Origin: Gammaproteobacteria bacterium bin55
GTDB taxonomy: Bacteria > Pseudomonadota > Gammaproteobacteria > Pseudomonadales > Azotimanducaceae
Direction: 5' to 3'
NCBI GenBank assembly: GCA_002238665.1
Contig: MPMU01000013.1
Span: forward strand, 1 to 40,378
Length of the DNA stretch: 40,378 nucleotides
Shown piece after piece: positions 1-8,544 of this stretch. The notes below the pieces were generated by a model. That model was not told where the DNA came from. It saw only the letters and a program-made list of their open reading frames with translations, and searched no databases. Within the stretch, counting starts at the first letter, position 1, and every line of letters begins with the position of its first letter. Both the position numbers and the translations under genes were made by a program.

Positions 1-166
1 TGTCAGACTTATGTTCGTCAATGATCTCCTGAACCACGTAGGCACAGCTCCCACAGGCCATACCAGCCCCTAGCTTCATACCTATCGCATATAGGTCATC
101 GCATCCTTCTTCGATAGCTTCCTGAATTTCTGTATCTGTGACAGCGTTGCAAATGCAAACGAACAT
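1..166 (-). CDS. bfd: Bacterioferritin-associated ferredoxin Bfd (3' end cut by window)
   Basis: Small [2Fe-2S] ferredoxin that docks on bacterioferritin and supplies electrons to release stored iron. Read on the minus strand from the ATG at 166-164, 55 codons are visible, beginning MFVCICNAVTDTEIQ. The four cluster cysteines are visible as C4-x-C6 and C38-x2-C41 (the latter in MACGSC), which is the Bfd/BFD-like [2Fe-2S] pattern. The C-terminus runs off the window edge, though most of a usual ~60-70 residue Bfd is present. It diverges from bfr. A Fur-box-like sequence lies only 13 nt upstream of its start codon, which fits induction under iron starvation. The identification is strong; the true end is not visible. 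Confidence 0.93.
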   Translation of the reverse strand, partial: MFVCICNAVTDTEIQEAIEEGCDDLYAIGMKLGAGMACGSCAYVVQEIIDEHKSD

Positions 167-179
167 AAAGTAATGTAAA

Positions 180-194
180 TGAGAATGATTATCA
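180..194. promoter_or_regulatory. Fur box between bfd and bfr
   Basis: TGAGAATGATTATCA matches the 7-1-7 inverted-repeat Fur model (TGATAATNATTATCA) at 14 of 15 positions. It lies 13 nt upstream of bfd and about 165 nt upstream of bfr, so the main target is probably the bfd promoter. The flanking bases 173-179 extend a 22-bp stretch that recurs exactly at 2122-2143. The match is seen directly; regulation by Fur is inferred. Confidence 0.85.
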
Positions 195-359
195 GTAATT
201 AACTTTAGCACACTTCTTGACGGATGTCAAGTGTTAATTTCTGCAAACTGAGCACAAAGTCTCAAATTGTCGATCGTGGTCAATTTCAGACTGACAACTT
301 TCAGTTGCCAATCGCCTTCTTAGAATTTAGATTTGTGCTTTGCTAGAGAAGGAAATGCT

Positions 360-833
360 ATGCAGCCGCGGAACACTACTGTAGTCGTTTACCTCAATCA
401 AGTTCTCAAAAACGAACTCACGGCGATCAATCAATACTTCCTGCATTCGAGGATGTTCAAGAACTGGGGCCTACACACGCTAGCGTCGCACGAATACGAA
501 GAATCCATTGACGAAATGAAGCATGCGGACCGACTGATTGAACGGATATTGTTCCTTGAAGGTTTACCTAATCTGCAGGAGCTTGGTGCTTTAAAAATCG
601 GTGAGACACCCGAGGAAGTGATCAACTGTGATCTGGTATTGGAGATGGACGCGATGCCGGTACTTCGGGAAGCTATTAGTTACTGTGAAACAGAGCAGGA
701 CTACGTTTCTAGAGAATTGTTTGAGTCGATACTTGAGTCAGAAGAAGAACATGTGGATTGGTTAGAGACTCAACTAGACCTAATGAAGAGATTGGGAGTC
801 CAGAATTATCTCTCTGAGAAAATGCACGAGTAA
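360..833 (+). CDS. bfr: Bacterioferritin (heme-containing ferritin)
   Basis: 24-mer cytoplasmic iron-storage protein that oxidises Fe(II) at a di-iron centre and stores ferric mineral. The ATG at 360 is chosen over an upstream in-frame TTG at 333 because an AGAAGGAA ribosome site at 347-354 sits just ahead of it; this gives 157 aa, the usual Bfr length. Family residues are visible one position later than in E. coli Bfr: ferroxidase ligands E19, E52, H55, E95, E128 and H131, and heme ligand M53 in the [12 protein letters not shown] segment. The segments [15 protein letters not shown] and [12 protein letters not shown] are near-identical to E. coli Bfr. It is divergent from bfd and 45 nt upstream of a co-oriented ankyrin gene, probably in one transcript. 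Confidence 0.97.
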   Translation: MQPRNTTVVVYLNQVLKNELTAINQYFLHSRMFKNWGLHTLASHEYEESIDEMKHADRLIERILFLEGLPNLQELGALKIGETPEEVINCDLVLEMDAMPVLREAISYCETEQDYVSRELFESILESEEEHVDWLETQLDLMKRLGVQNYLSEKMHE

Positions 834-878
834 TCACCCAGCACAGCTTGTGTGATTGATTTTTCACTTCAGTAAATC

Positions 879-2003
879 ATGCCAAGTGCCTATCGACCTA
901 TCTGTGACGCGGTCGCTCAGAACGATCTCGGTCTTCTAAGACAAGAAATTGAACGCAACCCAAATGGCGCAACTGGCCATTGGAAACCACTGGTCGATGC
1001 GGCGTTTCTTGGTCGACGAGAATGTGTACAGATCTTGCTGGAATTTGGTACTGATCCGAATATTCGGGGTGGTGGACGGACCTCGCACACGGCGTTAACG
1101 CGAATCTGTCAGCCACATAAAACGATCTCTCGCAACTCAGATCATGCTGAAATAATCAAGATGCTCCTAGACGCAGGTGCGGATCCTCTGATTGCAGGTG
1201 GACACGATGAGCTGTTCCCATTATTTGCGGCATACATGGGAAGTAATCCGGACCTGATAGAAGCTCTAGAGCAACCCACACTCACCGAGTTTATCAAGCG
1301 AGAAGAACACCAGGAGCTGTTTGTGTATGCTGTGCAATACGCGCTGCCAGAATTACAAAAGTATCCCGGGTCGACTATATCTAGCTTGCGAGATCAATCT
1401 GGTAGAAATGTCATGCATTACGTAGCGCTCTCCAGCCGCTATCAGACTAGGGAGAAAGACGCATCCGTGCAGTGTGCTCGCTTTTTGTGTGAGGAAGTGG
1501 GAATGGATCCTGGAGAAGCGCAATTGATTCCAGAAGGCGATGAAGTGTTTATGGCGACACCTCTCTGGTGGACTCTATCTCGCCAACAGAACTACGCCTT
1601 AGCCAGGTATTTTTTGGATCTGGGCGTCGATCCTACACCGTGCGTCTTTATGGTCTCATTTTCAGGAGATCAGGAGGCAATTGAACTCCTGGATGCGTAC
1701 TCTCCAGATTGGAATCATCGATTCGAAGGCAAGACGTCACTGATGGAGCTGGTCATCTATAACCGGACAAGGCTCATTCCCTGGTTAATTGAGCACGGCG
1801 CGGACGTATCATTGGGAGACAACAATGGACGGACATTATTACACCACGCCGTACTCAGGGGGATCAAGACGGATTGGATTGAGTTGTTCATTAAACATGG
1901 GTGCGATCCCGATAAAACTGACGATGCAGGCCAGACTGCATTGGATCTAGCGTATCAGAAGAATCGAAAGAAAGCGATTGAATTTTTGACTTTAAGATCG
2001 TGA
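879..2003 (+). CDS. Ankyrin-repeat protein, 374 aa
   Basis: Function unknown. Ankyrin-type units run through most of the protein, for example PLVDAAFLGRRECVQILLE (about 36-54), EIIKMLLDAGADPLIAGG, MATPLWWTLSRQ, and a C-terminal pair with GADVSLGDNNGRTLLHHAV and GCDPDKTDDAGQTALDLA. No signal peptide, membrane segment or enzymatic domain is visible, so a cytoplasmic protein-binding role is likely. It follows bfr by 45 nt on the same strand, and its stop lies 125 nt before the second Fur box, so it sits inside the iron locus. A second, larger ankyrin protein is encoded at 32.2-34.5 kb. Whether this gene has any role in iron metabolism cannot be told from its sequence. Confidence 0.85.
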   Translation: MPSAYRPICDAVAQNDLGLLRQEIERNPNGATGHWKPLVDAAFLGRRECVQILLEFGTDPNIRGGGRTSHTALTRICQPHKTISRNSDHAEIIKMLLDAGADPLIAGGHDELFPLFAAYMGSNPDLIEALEQPTLTEFIKREEHQELFVYAVQYALPELQKYPGSTISSLRDQSGRNVMHYVALSSRYQTREKDASVQCARFLCEEVGMDPGEAQLIPEGDEVFMATPLWWTLSRQQNYALARYFLDLGVDPTPCVFMVSFSGDQEAIELLDAYSPDWNHRFEGKTSLMELVIYNRTRLIPWLIEHGADVSLGDNNGRTLLHHAVLRGIKTDWIELFIKHGCDPDKTDDAGQTALDLAYQKNRKKAIEFLTLRS

Positions 2004-2325
2004 AGTAGCGCGTTATTCGCAGAATTGAGATCATCGGCGGTTGATACACTCGAGCTCGCAACTCTGAGCTTGCAAACATGTAGCTGGTAACTTGCAGAAA
2101 TACATGGACTGAGCTTTCTAGATGTAAATGAGAATGATTATCAATACGAATAATTGTAAGACAAAAAGCTAGTCAAAGCAAGTTTTTTGGGAAATTAAGA
2201 GAGGATTCGGTTTTGGTACTGTCGTATATAACTCCCATACAACCCGCTAGAACGGAAGCAGAAGTGCCCACCTGGCAAGGTCACGCCCAACAGCGCAGAG
2301 CTGCAGGGAGAACGAGAGCAAAAAG
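2004..2325. other. Intergenic region upstream of rtcB
   Basis: This 322-bp stretch between the ankyrin gene and rtcB holds a Fur box at 2129-2143. I see no convincing gene, RNA or terminator in it. A short frame starting at a TTG near 2212 runs to a stop overlapping the rtcB ATG, but it has no recognisable content and I do not call it. Confidence 0.6.
2129..2143. promoter_or_regulatory. Fur box upstream of rtcB
   Basis: TGAGAATGATTATCA is identical to the box at 180-194, and the identity extends left to give an exact 22-bp repeat (2122-2143). It lies 182 nt upstream of rtcB and 125 nt downstream of the ankyrin gene. The only gene that could use it as a promoter operator is rtcB, which is not a usual Fur target. 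The sequence match is direct; a working operator is inferred. Confidence 0.72.
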
Positions 2326-3561
2326 ATGAAAAGTGATTATCAGGTCTTTCATACAAAGAGCAAAACTGAAGAACGCAACGGACTGGTAAAAGCCTGGATT
2401 GACGGCGTGCAGATTGACGAAAACACGCTGGAACAGGCTCAACGTATCTCACAGCTAGCCTTCATTCATAAGCATGTGGCACTTATGCCGGACGCGCACG
2501 TAGGTAAAGGCGCGACGATTGGTACCGTGATCGCCACCAAAGGCGCTATTGTCCCGGCAGCGACAGGTGTGGACATTGGCTGTGGTATGAACGCGGTTCG
2601 TCTAAACCTAACTGCTGAGGATATAGATGGCAGTATGCCAGCTAAATTCAGAGACGAGATCGAATCGCGAATTCCAGTTGGATTCAAAGACCGTACCAAC
2701 GACATTGCAACAGACGTTGAGCGAAAAGTGTGGACTGACGGGAACCTGGCAGAGGATCTACAACCCGTAACTGACGATCTTGGATTGAAAAACAAGCAGA
2801 CGAAAAAAGGCTTGAACCAGCTTGGAACCTTGGGGGGCGGCAACCATTTCATTGAGTTGTGCTTTGATGAAAACAACGATGTCTGGATCATGCTGCATTC
2901 AGGGTCTAGAGGACTAGGCAATATCATTGGCACACAATATATTCAACGAGCAAAAGAGGACATGCGCCGGCATTTCATCAACCTACCGGACGCGGATCTT
3001 GCATATCTGGTTGAAGGCTCGGAGCATTACAACGGCTATGTCCGTGCGGTAAGTTGGGCACAACGCTATGCTTCTGCGAACAGGTCAGCGATGCTAACGC
3101 ATGTGATGGAAGCAGTTCAGTCTGTAATGGGTGAGAGGAGAGTGGAAACGACGGATCATACAGTGTCTTGTCACCACAACTACATTGAGATGGAAAACCA
3201 CTTTAATCAAGACGTCTGGGTCACGCGCAAGGGCGCTGTACGCGCCCGTCAAGGCGACCGAGGGATCATTCCAGGTTCAATGGGCGCGAAGTCTTATATT
3301 GTGAACGGGAAAGGTAATCCTGAATCATTCCACTCATGCTCGCATGGAGCTGGACGGGCTATGAGTCGAACAGAAGCGAAGAGAAGATTCAGCAGGAAGG
3401 ATTTGGAAGCGGCAACAAGAGGTGTTGATTGTCCCAAAACCAGTGCGGTTGTCGATGAAATTCCTATGGCCTATAAGGACATTGAAGCTGTGATGAACGC
3501 ACAGAAAGAACTAGTTGACATAGAGCATACTCTTAAGCAGTTTGTCTGTGTAAAGGGGTAA
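2326..3561 (+). CDS. rtcB: RNA-splicing ligase RtcB
   Basis: RtcB joins RNA 2',3'-cyclic phosphate or 3'-phosphate ends to 5'-OH ends using GTP and Mn2+, and acts in repair of cleaved tRNA and other RNA. The 411-aa length matches the E. coli protein (408 aa). Signature segments are in order: metal-site VDIGCGMN with C86, GGGNHFIE with H174, HSGSRG with H191, CHHNY with H283/H284, and HSCSHGAGR with H340, which corresponds to the histidine that carries the GMP adduct (H337 in E. coli). The C-terminus EIPMAYKDIEAVM...VCVKG is also typical. No rtcA or rtcR is adjacent, unlike E. coli. A Fur-like box lies upstream. It converges on feoB. Confidence 0.97.
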   Translation: MKSDYQVFHTKSKTEERNGLVKAWIDGVQIDENTLEQAQRISQLAFIHKHVALMPDAHVGKGATIGTVIATKGAIVPAATGVDIGCGMNAVRLNLTAEDIDGSMPAKFRDEIESRIPVGFKDRTNDIATDVERKVWTDGNLAEDLQPVTDDLGLKNKQTKKGLNQLGTLGGGNHFIELCFDENNDVWIMLHSGSRGLGNIIGTQYIQRAKEDMRRHFINLPDADLAYLVEGSEHYNGYVRAVSWAQRYASANRSAMLTHVMEAVQSVMGERRVETTDHTVSCHHNYIEMENHFNQDVWVTRKGAVRARQGDRGIIPGSMGAKSYIVNGKGNPESFHSCSHGAGRAMSRTEAKRRFSRKDLEAATRGVDCPKTSAVVDEIPMAYKDIEAVMNAQKELVDIEHTLKQFVCVKG

Positions 3562-3753
3562 GCGAGGGGTCGATTGACACCATCAAGCGAATGGCGACCT
3601 AAATGTGGCAAACCAGCACAAGCACCAGGAGAATCGCCACACTATTGCAAGAGCACACGGAAATACCTGGAAAGGTCCGATCGAAAAGGTCCAACTCCCA
3701 CCTAAAGAGGACGGAATAGGATGCGATCAGTTGCGACTCAATCAGAGATCGTA

Positions 3754-5886
3754 CTAGTCAACGGTTCTGACTGCAATTAGTTCCGGTTGTTTGGCGACAT
3801 GACGGTTGGCTGAAAATAGCAGCAAGGCGAATAACCCTCCGCACACGACAAGCACCCAACCTATGTTGATTAGGCTCATCAGGGGGTTGTCCAAGATGGT
3901 CAGTAGCTGGAAGCAGAAGACCGCCGCACAATAGGCGATTACCAAGCTCCAAACGGTGCTAAAGACCGCCCAGAATCGCCCAATCTCCTTGTACACAGCG
4001 GCGATGGTTGCCACACACGGCATGTATAGGAGAATGAAAACAAGATAAGCAAACGCATTAACACTGCTTCCGAACAATTCTTGCATCGCAGAAATCGTAT
4101 TGATCTCGACTGAGTGTATATCAGCCGTTCCTTCGAGCGAGTCCGCTTCTTCGATATCCATGCCGAGCGGATCTAGAAACGCGCTCCCTAATCCAGCTAG
4201 ATTCTCCGGAATTGTTTGAAAAGCACTCGTGAGCTCACCAGTAAGACTGAATTCCTCTTCATTGCCACCAGACTCTGAATACAAAGCATCCAGCGTTCCC
4301 ACTACGACCTCTTTTGCAAACATGCCAGTGAAGATACCTACCGTCGCGGGCCAGTTGTCTTCTGTGATTCCCATGGGTGAGAAGATCGGTGTAATAGTCT
4401 TTCCAATCTCCGACAATACTGAATTTTCCGAATCTTGATTGCCGTAAGACCCATCTTTTCCAATGCTATTAACAAAGTTAAGGACGACAACTACCAGGAC
4501 GATTGCTTTGCCCGCTCTTAAAAGGAATCCGCTCAGTCGAAACCAAGTCTGAGTCAAAACACCACGAATCGTCGGCAAGTGGTAAGCGGGAAGCTCCAAT
4601 GTAAACGAAGGTTCAGAATTTGGCATCAATCTGCGTCTGACGATCCATGCAGACATGATTGCGACGGCTATACCCATAAGGTAGAGGCCGAAGATTATGT
4701 TCTGTCCGCCTGAAGGGAAAAACGCAGCTGCAAATAAAGCAAATACAGTGAGTCGAGCTCCGCAGGACATGTATGGAGCCATGATCGTGGTGAGTATGCG
4801 ATCTGGAGTGTTATCCAAATTTCGCGTGCCCATAACCGAAGGTACGTTGCAGCCAAAACCGATGATCAGCGGAACGAAAGACTTTCCTGGCAATCCGATT
4901 TTCTGCATGAGGCGGTCAAGGATAAACGCGACTCGACCCATATAGCCACAGTCTTCTAATGCAGACAAAAATAGAAACAGAAAAGCAATGACCGGGATGA
5001 AGGTGCACACAAGCTGTATGCCTCCGCCAACACCGTCGCAGACTAAGGCGATTAGCCATCCTGGAAGCCCTGCCATTTCCAGCAAACTTCGAGGTCCATC
5101 GACGAATAACGCCTGACCTGAAATATCGAAAAAGTCGATAAAAGCAGAACCGACATTGATGGTGAACAAGAACATCAAGTAGATCACCAACAGAAAGATC
5201 GGAAAGGCAAGGTAACGATTTAGGACTATGTTGTCGATCCGAGCTGTAAGACTCTGTTTAGAGACTTGATCTTGCTCTACGGATAAATTGACGATACTGT
5301 CGACGGTATCAAACCGATCCTTGGCACTCTGGTGTTTATCAAAGACGCTCACGTCGACTTCGGGAACGCCTTTAGCTTCAGGAGCGGGTTCGTCCCGTAG
5401 TTTTCCGATGTTCTGTACCAGTTCGTCGATTCCTCGTTTCTTCGATGCAACCATGGGTATCACGGGGCATTTCAGCGTAGAGGAGAGCTTTTGGTAGTCG
5501 ATCTGAACCTGATTCCTTTCAGCAACATCAACCATGTTGATACAAACTACCAGCGGTACTTGGAGTTCGCGTAACTCAGTCGTCAGGAACAGACTTCGAG
5601 CTAAAGAATTGGCATCGACGACGTTGACGATGATGTCTGGAGTTGCTTCTTCAAGATAATCACCGACGATTTTCTCATCAAGCGGTTGTGAGTCGCTTTT
5701 TTGGAGGTTGTAAAGACCAGGTAGATCGATTACTTCATAGGTTTGGTCTTCAGAGGTCAGTGTTCCTGTTTTCTTTTCGACAGTAACACCAGGCCAGTTT
5801 CCGATTCGTTGACGAGAACCGGTTAACGCGTTGAATAAAGTAGATTTGCCGCTGTTCGGATTGCCGATCAGCGCGACGGTAGTCAC
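3754..5886 (-). CDS. feoB: Ferrous iron transporter FeoB
   Basis: Inner-membrane Fe(II) uptake protein with a cytoplasmic G-protein domain. The 710-aa product starts at a GTG (5886-5884). G-protein motifs are clear: G1 GNPNSGKST at 8-16, G3 DLPG at 54-57 and G4 NMVD at 117-120. A linker follows, then multiple hydrophobic segments from about residue 215 onward (FPIFLLVIYLMFLFTINV, IQLVCTFIPVIAFLFLF, the Gate-type region with SCGARLTVFALFA, and FAYLVFILLYMPCVATIAA). It is somewhat shorter than E. coli FeoB (773 aa). It lies 4 nt after feoA, so the two are translationally coupled. No feoC is visible. It converges on rtcB with about 190 nt between them. Confidence 0.97.
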   Translation of the reverse strand: MTTVALIGNPNSGKSTLFNALTGSRQRIGNWPGVTVEKKTGTLTSEDQTYEVIDLPGLYNLQKSDSQPLDEKIVGDYLEEATPDIIVNVVDANSLARSLFLTTELRELQVPLVVCINMVDVAERNQVQIDYQKLSSTLKCPVIPMVASKKRGIDELVQNIGKLRDEPAPEAKGVPEVDVSVFDKHQSAKDRFDTVDSIVNLSVEQDQVSKQSLTARIDNIVLNRYLAFPIFLLVIYLMFLFTINVGSAFIDFFDISGQALFVDGPRSLLEMAGLPGWLIALVCDGVGGGIQLVCTFIPVIAFLFLFLSALEDCGYMGRVAFILDRLMQKIGLPGKSFVPLIIGFGCNVPSVMGTRNLDNTPDRILTTIMAPYMSCGARLTVFALFAAAFFPSGGQNIIFGLYLMGIAVAIMSAWIVRRRLMPNSEPSFTLELPAYHLPTIRGVLTQTWFRLSGFLLRAGKAIVLVVVVLNFVNSIGKDGSYGNQDSENSVLSEIGKTITPIFSPMGITEDNWPATVGIFTGMFAKEVVVGTLDALYSESGGNEEEFSLTGELTSAFQTIPENLAGLGSAFLDPLGMDIEEADSLEGTADIHSVEINTISAMQELFGSSVNAFAYLVFILLYMPCVATIAAVYKEIGRFWAVFSTVWSLVIAYCAAVFCFQLLTILDNPLMSLINIGWVLVVCGGLFALLLFSANRHVAKQPELIAVRTVD

Positions 5887-5890
5887 GTGT

Positions 5891-6118
5891 TCAGGGGGCC
5901 GCGAGCCTCAATACTTCTGCTGTTCGTTTGGAGATAGCTAGGCTATATCCGCGTACATTGACCTGAATTGGATCACCCAAAGGAGCAGCTCTGACTAGGG
6001 TCAGCAATGTCCCAGGTACGAGCCCCAAAGACTGTAGCTTCGCTACTTGCTCGTTGTGTTCTTGATATCCGACGATCTTCGCAGAATCGCCAATGTTTAA
6101 ATCGTTAAAAGCAACCAT
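5891..6118 (-). CDS. feoA: Ferrous iron transport protein FeoA
   Basis: Small cytoplasmic SH3-like protein that works with FeoB in ferrous iron uptake. 75 aa from the ATG at 6118-6116, the usual FeoA size. The sequence fits the family: an N-terminal LNIGDSAKIVGY segment, a central KLQSLGLVPGTLLTLVRAAPLGDPIQV segment split across two strands, and a C-terminal RGYSLAISKRTAEVLRL. It is the first gene of feoAB, and a Fur-box match lies 27 nt upstream of its start. Confidence 0.95.
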   Translation of the reverse strand: MVAFNDLNIGDSAKIVGYQEHNEQVAKLQSLGLVPGTLLTLVRAAPLGDPIQVNVRGYSLAISKRTAEVLRLAAP

Positions 6119-6145
6119 AGCTAGTAATCTTAAGCTAATTGAGAT

Positions 6146-6160
6146 TCATTTACATTATCA
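6146..6160. promoter_or_regulatory. Fur box upstream of feoAB
   Basis: The plus strand reads TCATTTACATTATCA; on the feo strand this is TGATAATGTAAATGA, a 7-1-7 inverted repeat whose first half is a perfect TGATAAT. The wider 19-mer at 6141-6159 matches the classic Fur consensus at 13 positions. It shares the string ATGTAAATGA with the other two boxes in this window. It lies 27 nt upstream of feoA, consistent with iron repression of feoAB. Confidence 0.8.
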
Positions 6161-6262
6161 ATTAAGAATTCGAAAGTTGAGGCAATTGACTTACTCCACG
6201 TCTCCGGCAGTTTTTTCAATTATTCTTAATAGGCTAGGACTCTATATTGTGAGGGAGATGAC

Positions 6263-7699
6263 ATGTCTCAAGCTGCCAAGTTACGCGCTTCGTTACCACA
6301 TCCTGTAATTGATGCCGACGGCCACTGGCTGGAATTTGGTCCGGTCGTTGCTATGGAAATGGAAAAGATTGGTGGGAAAATCGCGACCAAAGCGATGCAG
6401 ATGAACGGTGATCGGGTCAGGAGCAGTTTGAATATGAGCCCGGCACAGCGTCGCCATGCCAACGTTGCACAAGAAGCTTTCTGGGGATCGCCGACCAAAA
6501 ACACCATTGATCGTGCGACCGCCATGCTACCGAAACTCCTTTACGAAAGACTCGATGGGTTAGGTATTGATTTCTCCGTACTGTTCCCGACGATGGGCTT
6601 AGGTCTCCCACGCGTCAATGACACTGAAGCACGACTAGCCGCGTGTCGAGCGTTCAACATCTACACAGCCGAGTTGTTCGAACCTTTTAAAGATAGGATG
6701 ACTCCCGCTGCGGTTATTCCGATGCATACACCTGATGAAGCTGTTGCTGAGTTGGAACACGCCGTGAACGACCTCGGGTACAAGGTGGTGATGCTGAATA
6801 GCCTGATTGATCGACCAATTACGAAGATTGTTGAAGAACATCCAGATGCGGAAAACCTAGTATCGTGGATCGATACGTTCGGTATCGATAGTGCGTATGA
6901 CTACGATCCAGTTTGGGATAAGTGTCGAGAGCTTGGCGTTTCTCCAACTTTCCATAGGGGATCTCGGGGCAAGTTCTTACGGATTTCGGTTTCTAATTTC
7001 TGTTACAACCACATTGGCCATTTCGCGGCTGCATCTGAAGCGGTGTGTAAAGCACTGTTCCTAGGAGGCATCACGCGCCGATATCCCGACTTGAACTTTG
7101 GTTTTCTCGAAGGTGGAGTGGGTTTTGCCGTGTTACTTTTTGCGGATCTAATCAACCATTGGGAAATTCGCAACGGCGAGGCATTGGAATTTACCAATCC
7201 AGCCGCTCTTGATGTGAAATATTTAGAAGAGCTAGTTGAGCAGTATGGTGGAGACGAGATGCTATCGGCAATCAAGATGGGTCGAGGCGTGAGTACGAAG
7301 AACGGCACGAATACCACAGGTGGTCTGAATGAACTAGATGACTACGCGGCTTGCGAGATTGGCGCAGAAAAAGACTTTAAAGAGCTCTTTGTTGATCGGT
7401 TCTACTTCGGCTGCGAAGCCGACGACGCGAATAATGCACTTGCTTTCAACACGAAAAGTAATCCACTAAACGCGGAAATCAAGACGTTATTTGGTTCGGA
7501 TATTGGACATTTCGATGTTCAGGATATGCAGGGAGTTTTACCGGAAGCGTACGAGCTGGTAGAAGAAGAGAAAATCTCAGAACAAGATTTCAGACACTTC
7601 GTCTGTGATAACCCAATTCACTTTTGGGGTGAAACGAACCCGAAATTCTTTGAAGGTACTATCGTTGCAAACGCGGCAAAGGAATTGCTGAATCCCTGA
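6263..7699 (+). CDS. Amidohydrolase family protein (Amidohydro_2-like)
   Basis: Metal-dependent TIM-barrel hydrolase or decarboxylase of the ACMSD/amidohydrolase-2 group; substrate unknown. A GAGGGAG ribosome site at 6250-6256 fixes the ATG at 6263, giving 478 aa. The N-terminal strand-1 motif is VIDADGHWLE, the D-x-D-G-H variant common in this family. Later likely metal-site segments are SPTFHRGSRG, CYNHIGHFAAASE and FGSDIGHFDV near the C-terminus. No signal peptide is seen. It starts 144 nt from feoA on the other strand and is not obviously linked to iron. Its last ~40 codons are echoed at about 8545-8678 in a decayed second copy. The fold is secure, the reaction is not. Confidence 0.85.
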   Translation: MSQAAKLRASLPHPVIDADGHWLEFGPVVAMEMEKIGGKIATKAMQMNGDRVRSSLNMSPAQRRHANVAQEAFWGSPTKNTIDRATAMLPKLLYERLDGLGIDFSVLFPTMGLGLPRVNDTEARLAACRAFNIYTAELFEPFKDRMTPAAVIPMHTPDEAVAELEHAVNDLGYKVVMLNSLIDRPITKIVEEHPDAENLVSWIDTFGIDSAYDYDPVWDKCRELGVSPTFHRGSRGKFLRISVSNFCYNHIGHFAAASEAVCKALFLGGITRRYPDLNFGFLEGGVGFAVLLFADLINHWEIRNGEALEFTNPAALDVKYLEELVEQYGGDEMLSAIKMGRGVSTKNGTNTTGGLNELDDYAACEIGAEKDFKELFVDRFYFGCEADDANNALAFNTKSNPLNAEIKTLFGSDIGHFDVQDMQGVLPEAYELVEEEKISEQDFRHFVCDNPIHFWGETNPKFFEGTIVANAAKELLNP

Positions 7700-7850
7700 C
7701 TACTGCGGGAACTTACTACCCCCAGTAATCTTCTCCTAAATGGTGAGCCACAAGGTTTGCAAAAGAGTGGAGCATTGTTCAGGTGTATCAAAGTCCTTCT
7801 TCGTTAAGTGTGCAACACTATGTGAAATAGACTGTGCGCGGCTATTTACG
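7700..7850 (-). pseudogene. Decayed second copy of the aldolase 3' end
   Basis: On the minus strand this stretch reproduces the C-terminus of the class II aldolase encoded at 8679-9419: SRAQSISHSVAHLTKKDF here against GRAQPISHNAAHFAKQDL there, followed by DTPEQ in both. A one-base loss after DTPEQ shifts the frame. A compensating extra base in the run of G near the end lets the last ~30 bases match again, including the stop region. Homology ends at about 7850. It lies directly after the amidohydrolase stop, in the same position and orientation as the intact aldolase has relative to the amidohydrolase remnant at 8545-8678. Confidence 0.85.
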
Positions 7851-7971
7851 GCGACTCGGCGGAGTTGGCACCAGTTTTCTGAGTCGAGAGTAACGAATCT
7901 AGCGTCGCAAAGTACTCGATTGAACACAATAACTGTAATGACAGATCAGATGTGATTCTCAAGTTTTTACT

Positions 7972-8454
7972 TTAATCGTCGTCGTCCCGATAGTCGTCAT
8001 CACTTTCGTGGTACGCGTCACAATCGTCGTCATTGCGGTCATCGTCTTCGGTGCACTCCGCCAATTTTCGTGTTACCCATATTCGTGTTGCGTAACAGAT
8101 CTCACCGAGTTTCTTAGAGTCGTCCACGCGAACAGAAATCTCACGGCGATTCTCGAATGCGAACATGGCTAAATCGAAAGTACGAGACGGGACACCGTCT
8201 GTAGTTCCTCCGCACTTCATCGCAACCGCGGAACCGTCGCAGTTCACGTTCGTCGATGCTTCAGTCGAGATATCAACATCAAGCTGAACGACGCAAGTAT
8301 GTTGGGATGAATCTGAAGCATTGAGCCACTCAATTGTGGCATTCCTCACCACGCCAGTCTCAGCTTGAGTTACACAGGTGGTCGATAGCAATATGAGGAT
8401 TACGCTCCCTGCTAAGTAGGCACGTATACGTCTCAACGGTTCCCAATTTTGCAC
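7972..8454 (-). CDS. Predicted secreted protein with Asp-rich tail
   Basis: Unrecognised protein. A longer frame runs up to 8523, but the GTG at 8454-8452 is preferred: it follows a GGAGG, at a rather long 11-nt spacing, and puts a signal peptide at the N-terminus (PLRRIRAYLAGSVILILLS, then a likely cleavage near TQAE). The mature part has several Cys (HTCVV, NVNCDG, MKCGG, EICYA, AECTE, DDCDA), suggesting disulfides in the envelope. The last ~25 residues are dominated by Asp (DDDRNDDDCDAY, ending DDDD), a possible cation-binding tail. It lies between two duplicated segments and so was probably placed here by the rearrangement. Function unknown. Confidence 0.6.
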   Translation of the reverse strand: MQNWEPLRRIRAYLAGSVILILLSTTCVTQAETGVVRNATIEWLNASDSSQHTCVVQLDVDISTEASTNVNCDGSAVAMKCGGTTDGVPSRTFDLAMFAFENRREISVRVDDSKKLGEICYATRIWVTRKLAECTEDDDRNDDDCDAYHESDDDYRDDDD

Positions 8455-8544
8455 GAGTACGTCGACCTCCAATTCGGTTAATGTACGAAAAAGTATGGCG
8501 AATGAATAGGATTTATTGTACATCCGGTTTTTCTTAAATCGTTA

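Noticed and set aside
2249-2299. Sigma-54 promoter for rtcB (TGGCAAGGTCACGC)
   Set aside because: Spacing between the GG and GC elements is 9 nt instead of 10, and the -12 element lacks TTGC; no rtcR is nearby.
7736-7927. 63-aa minus-strand frame as a gene
   Set aside because: Its middle is the shifted tail of the duplicated aldolase, and its N-terminal third matches nothing; it is part of the pseudogene.
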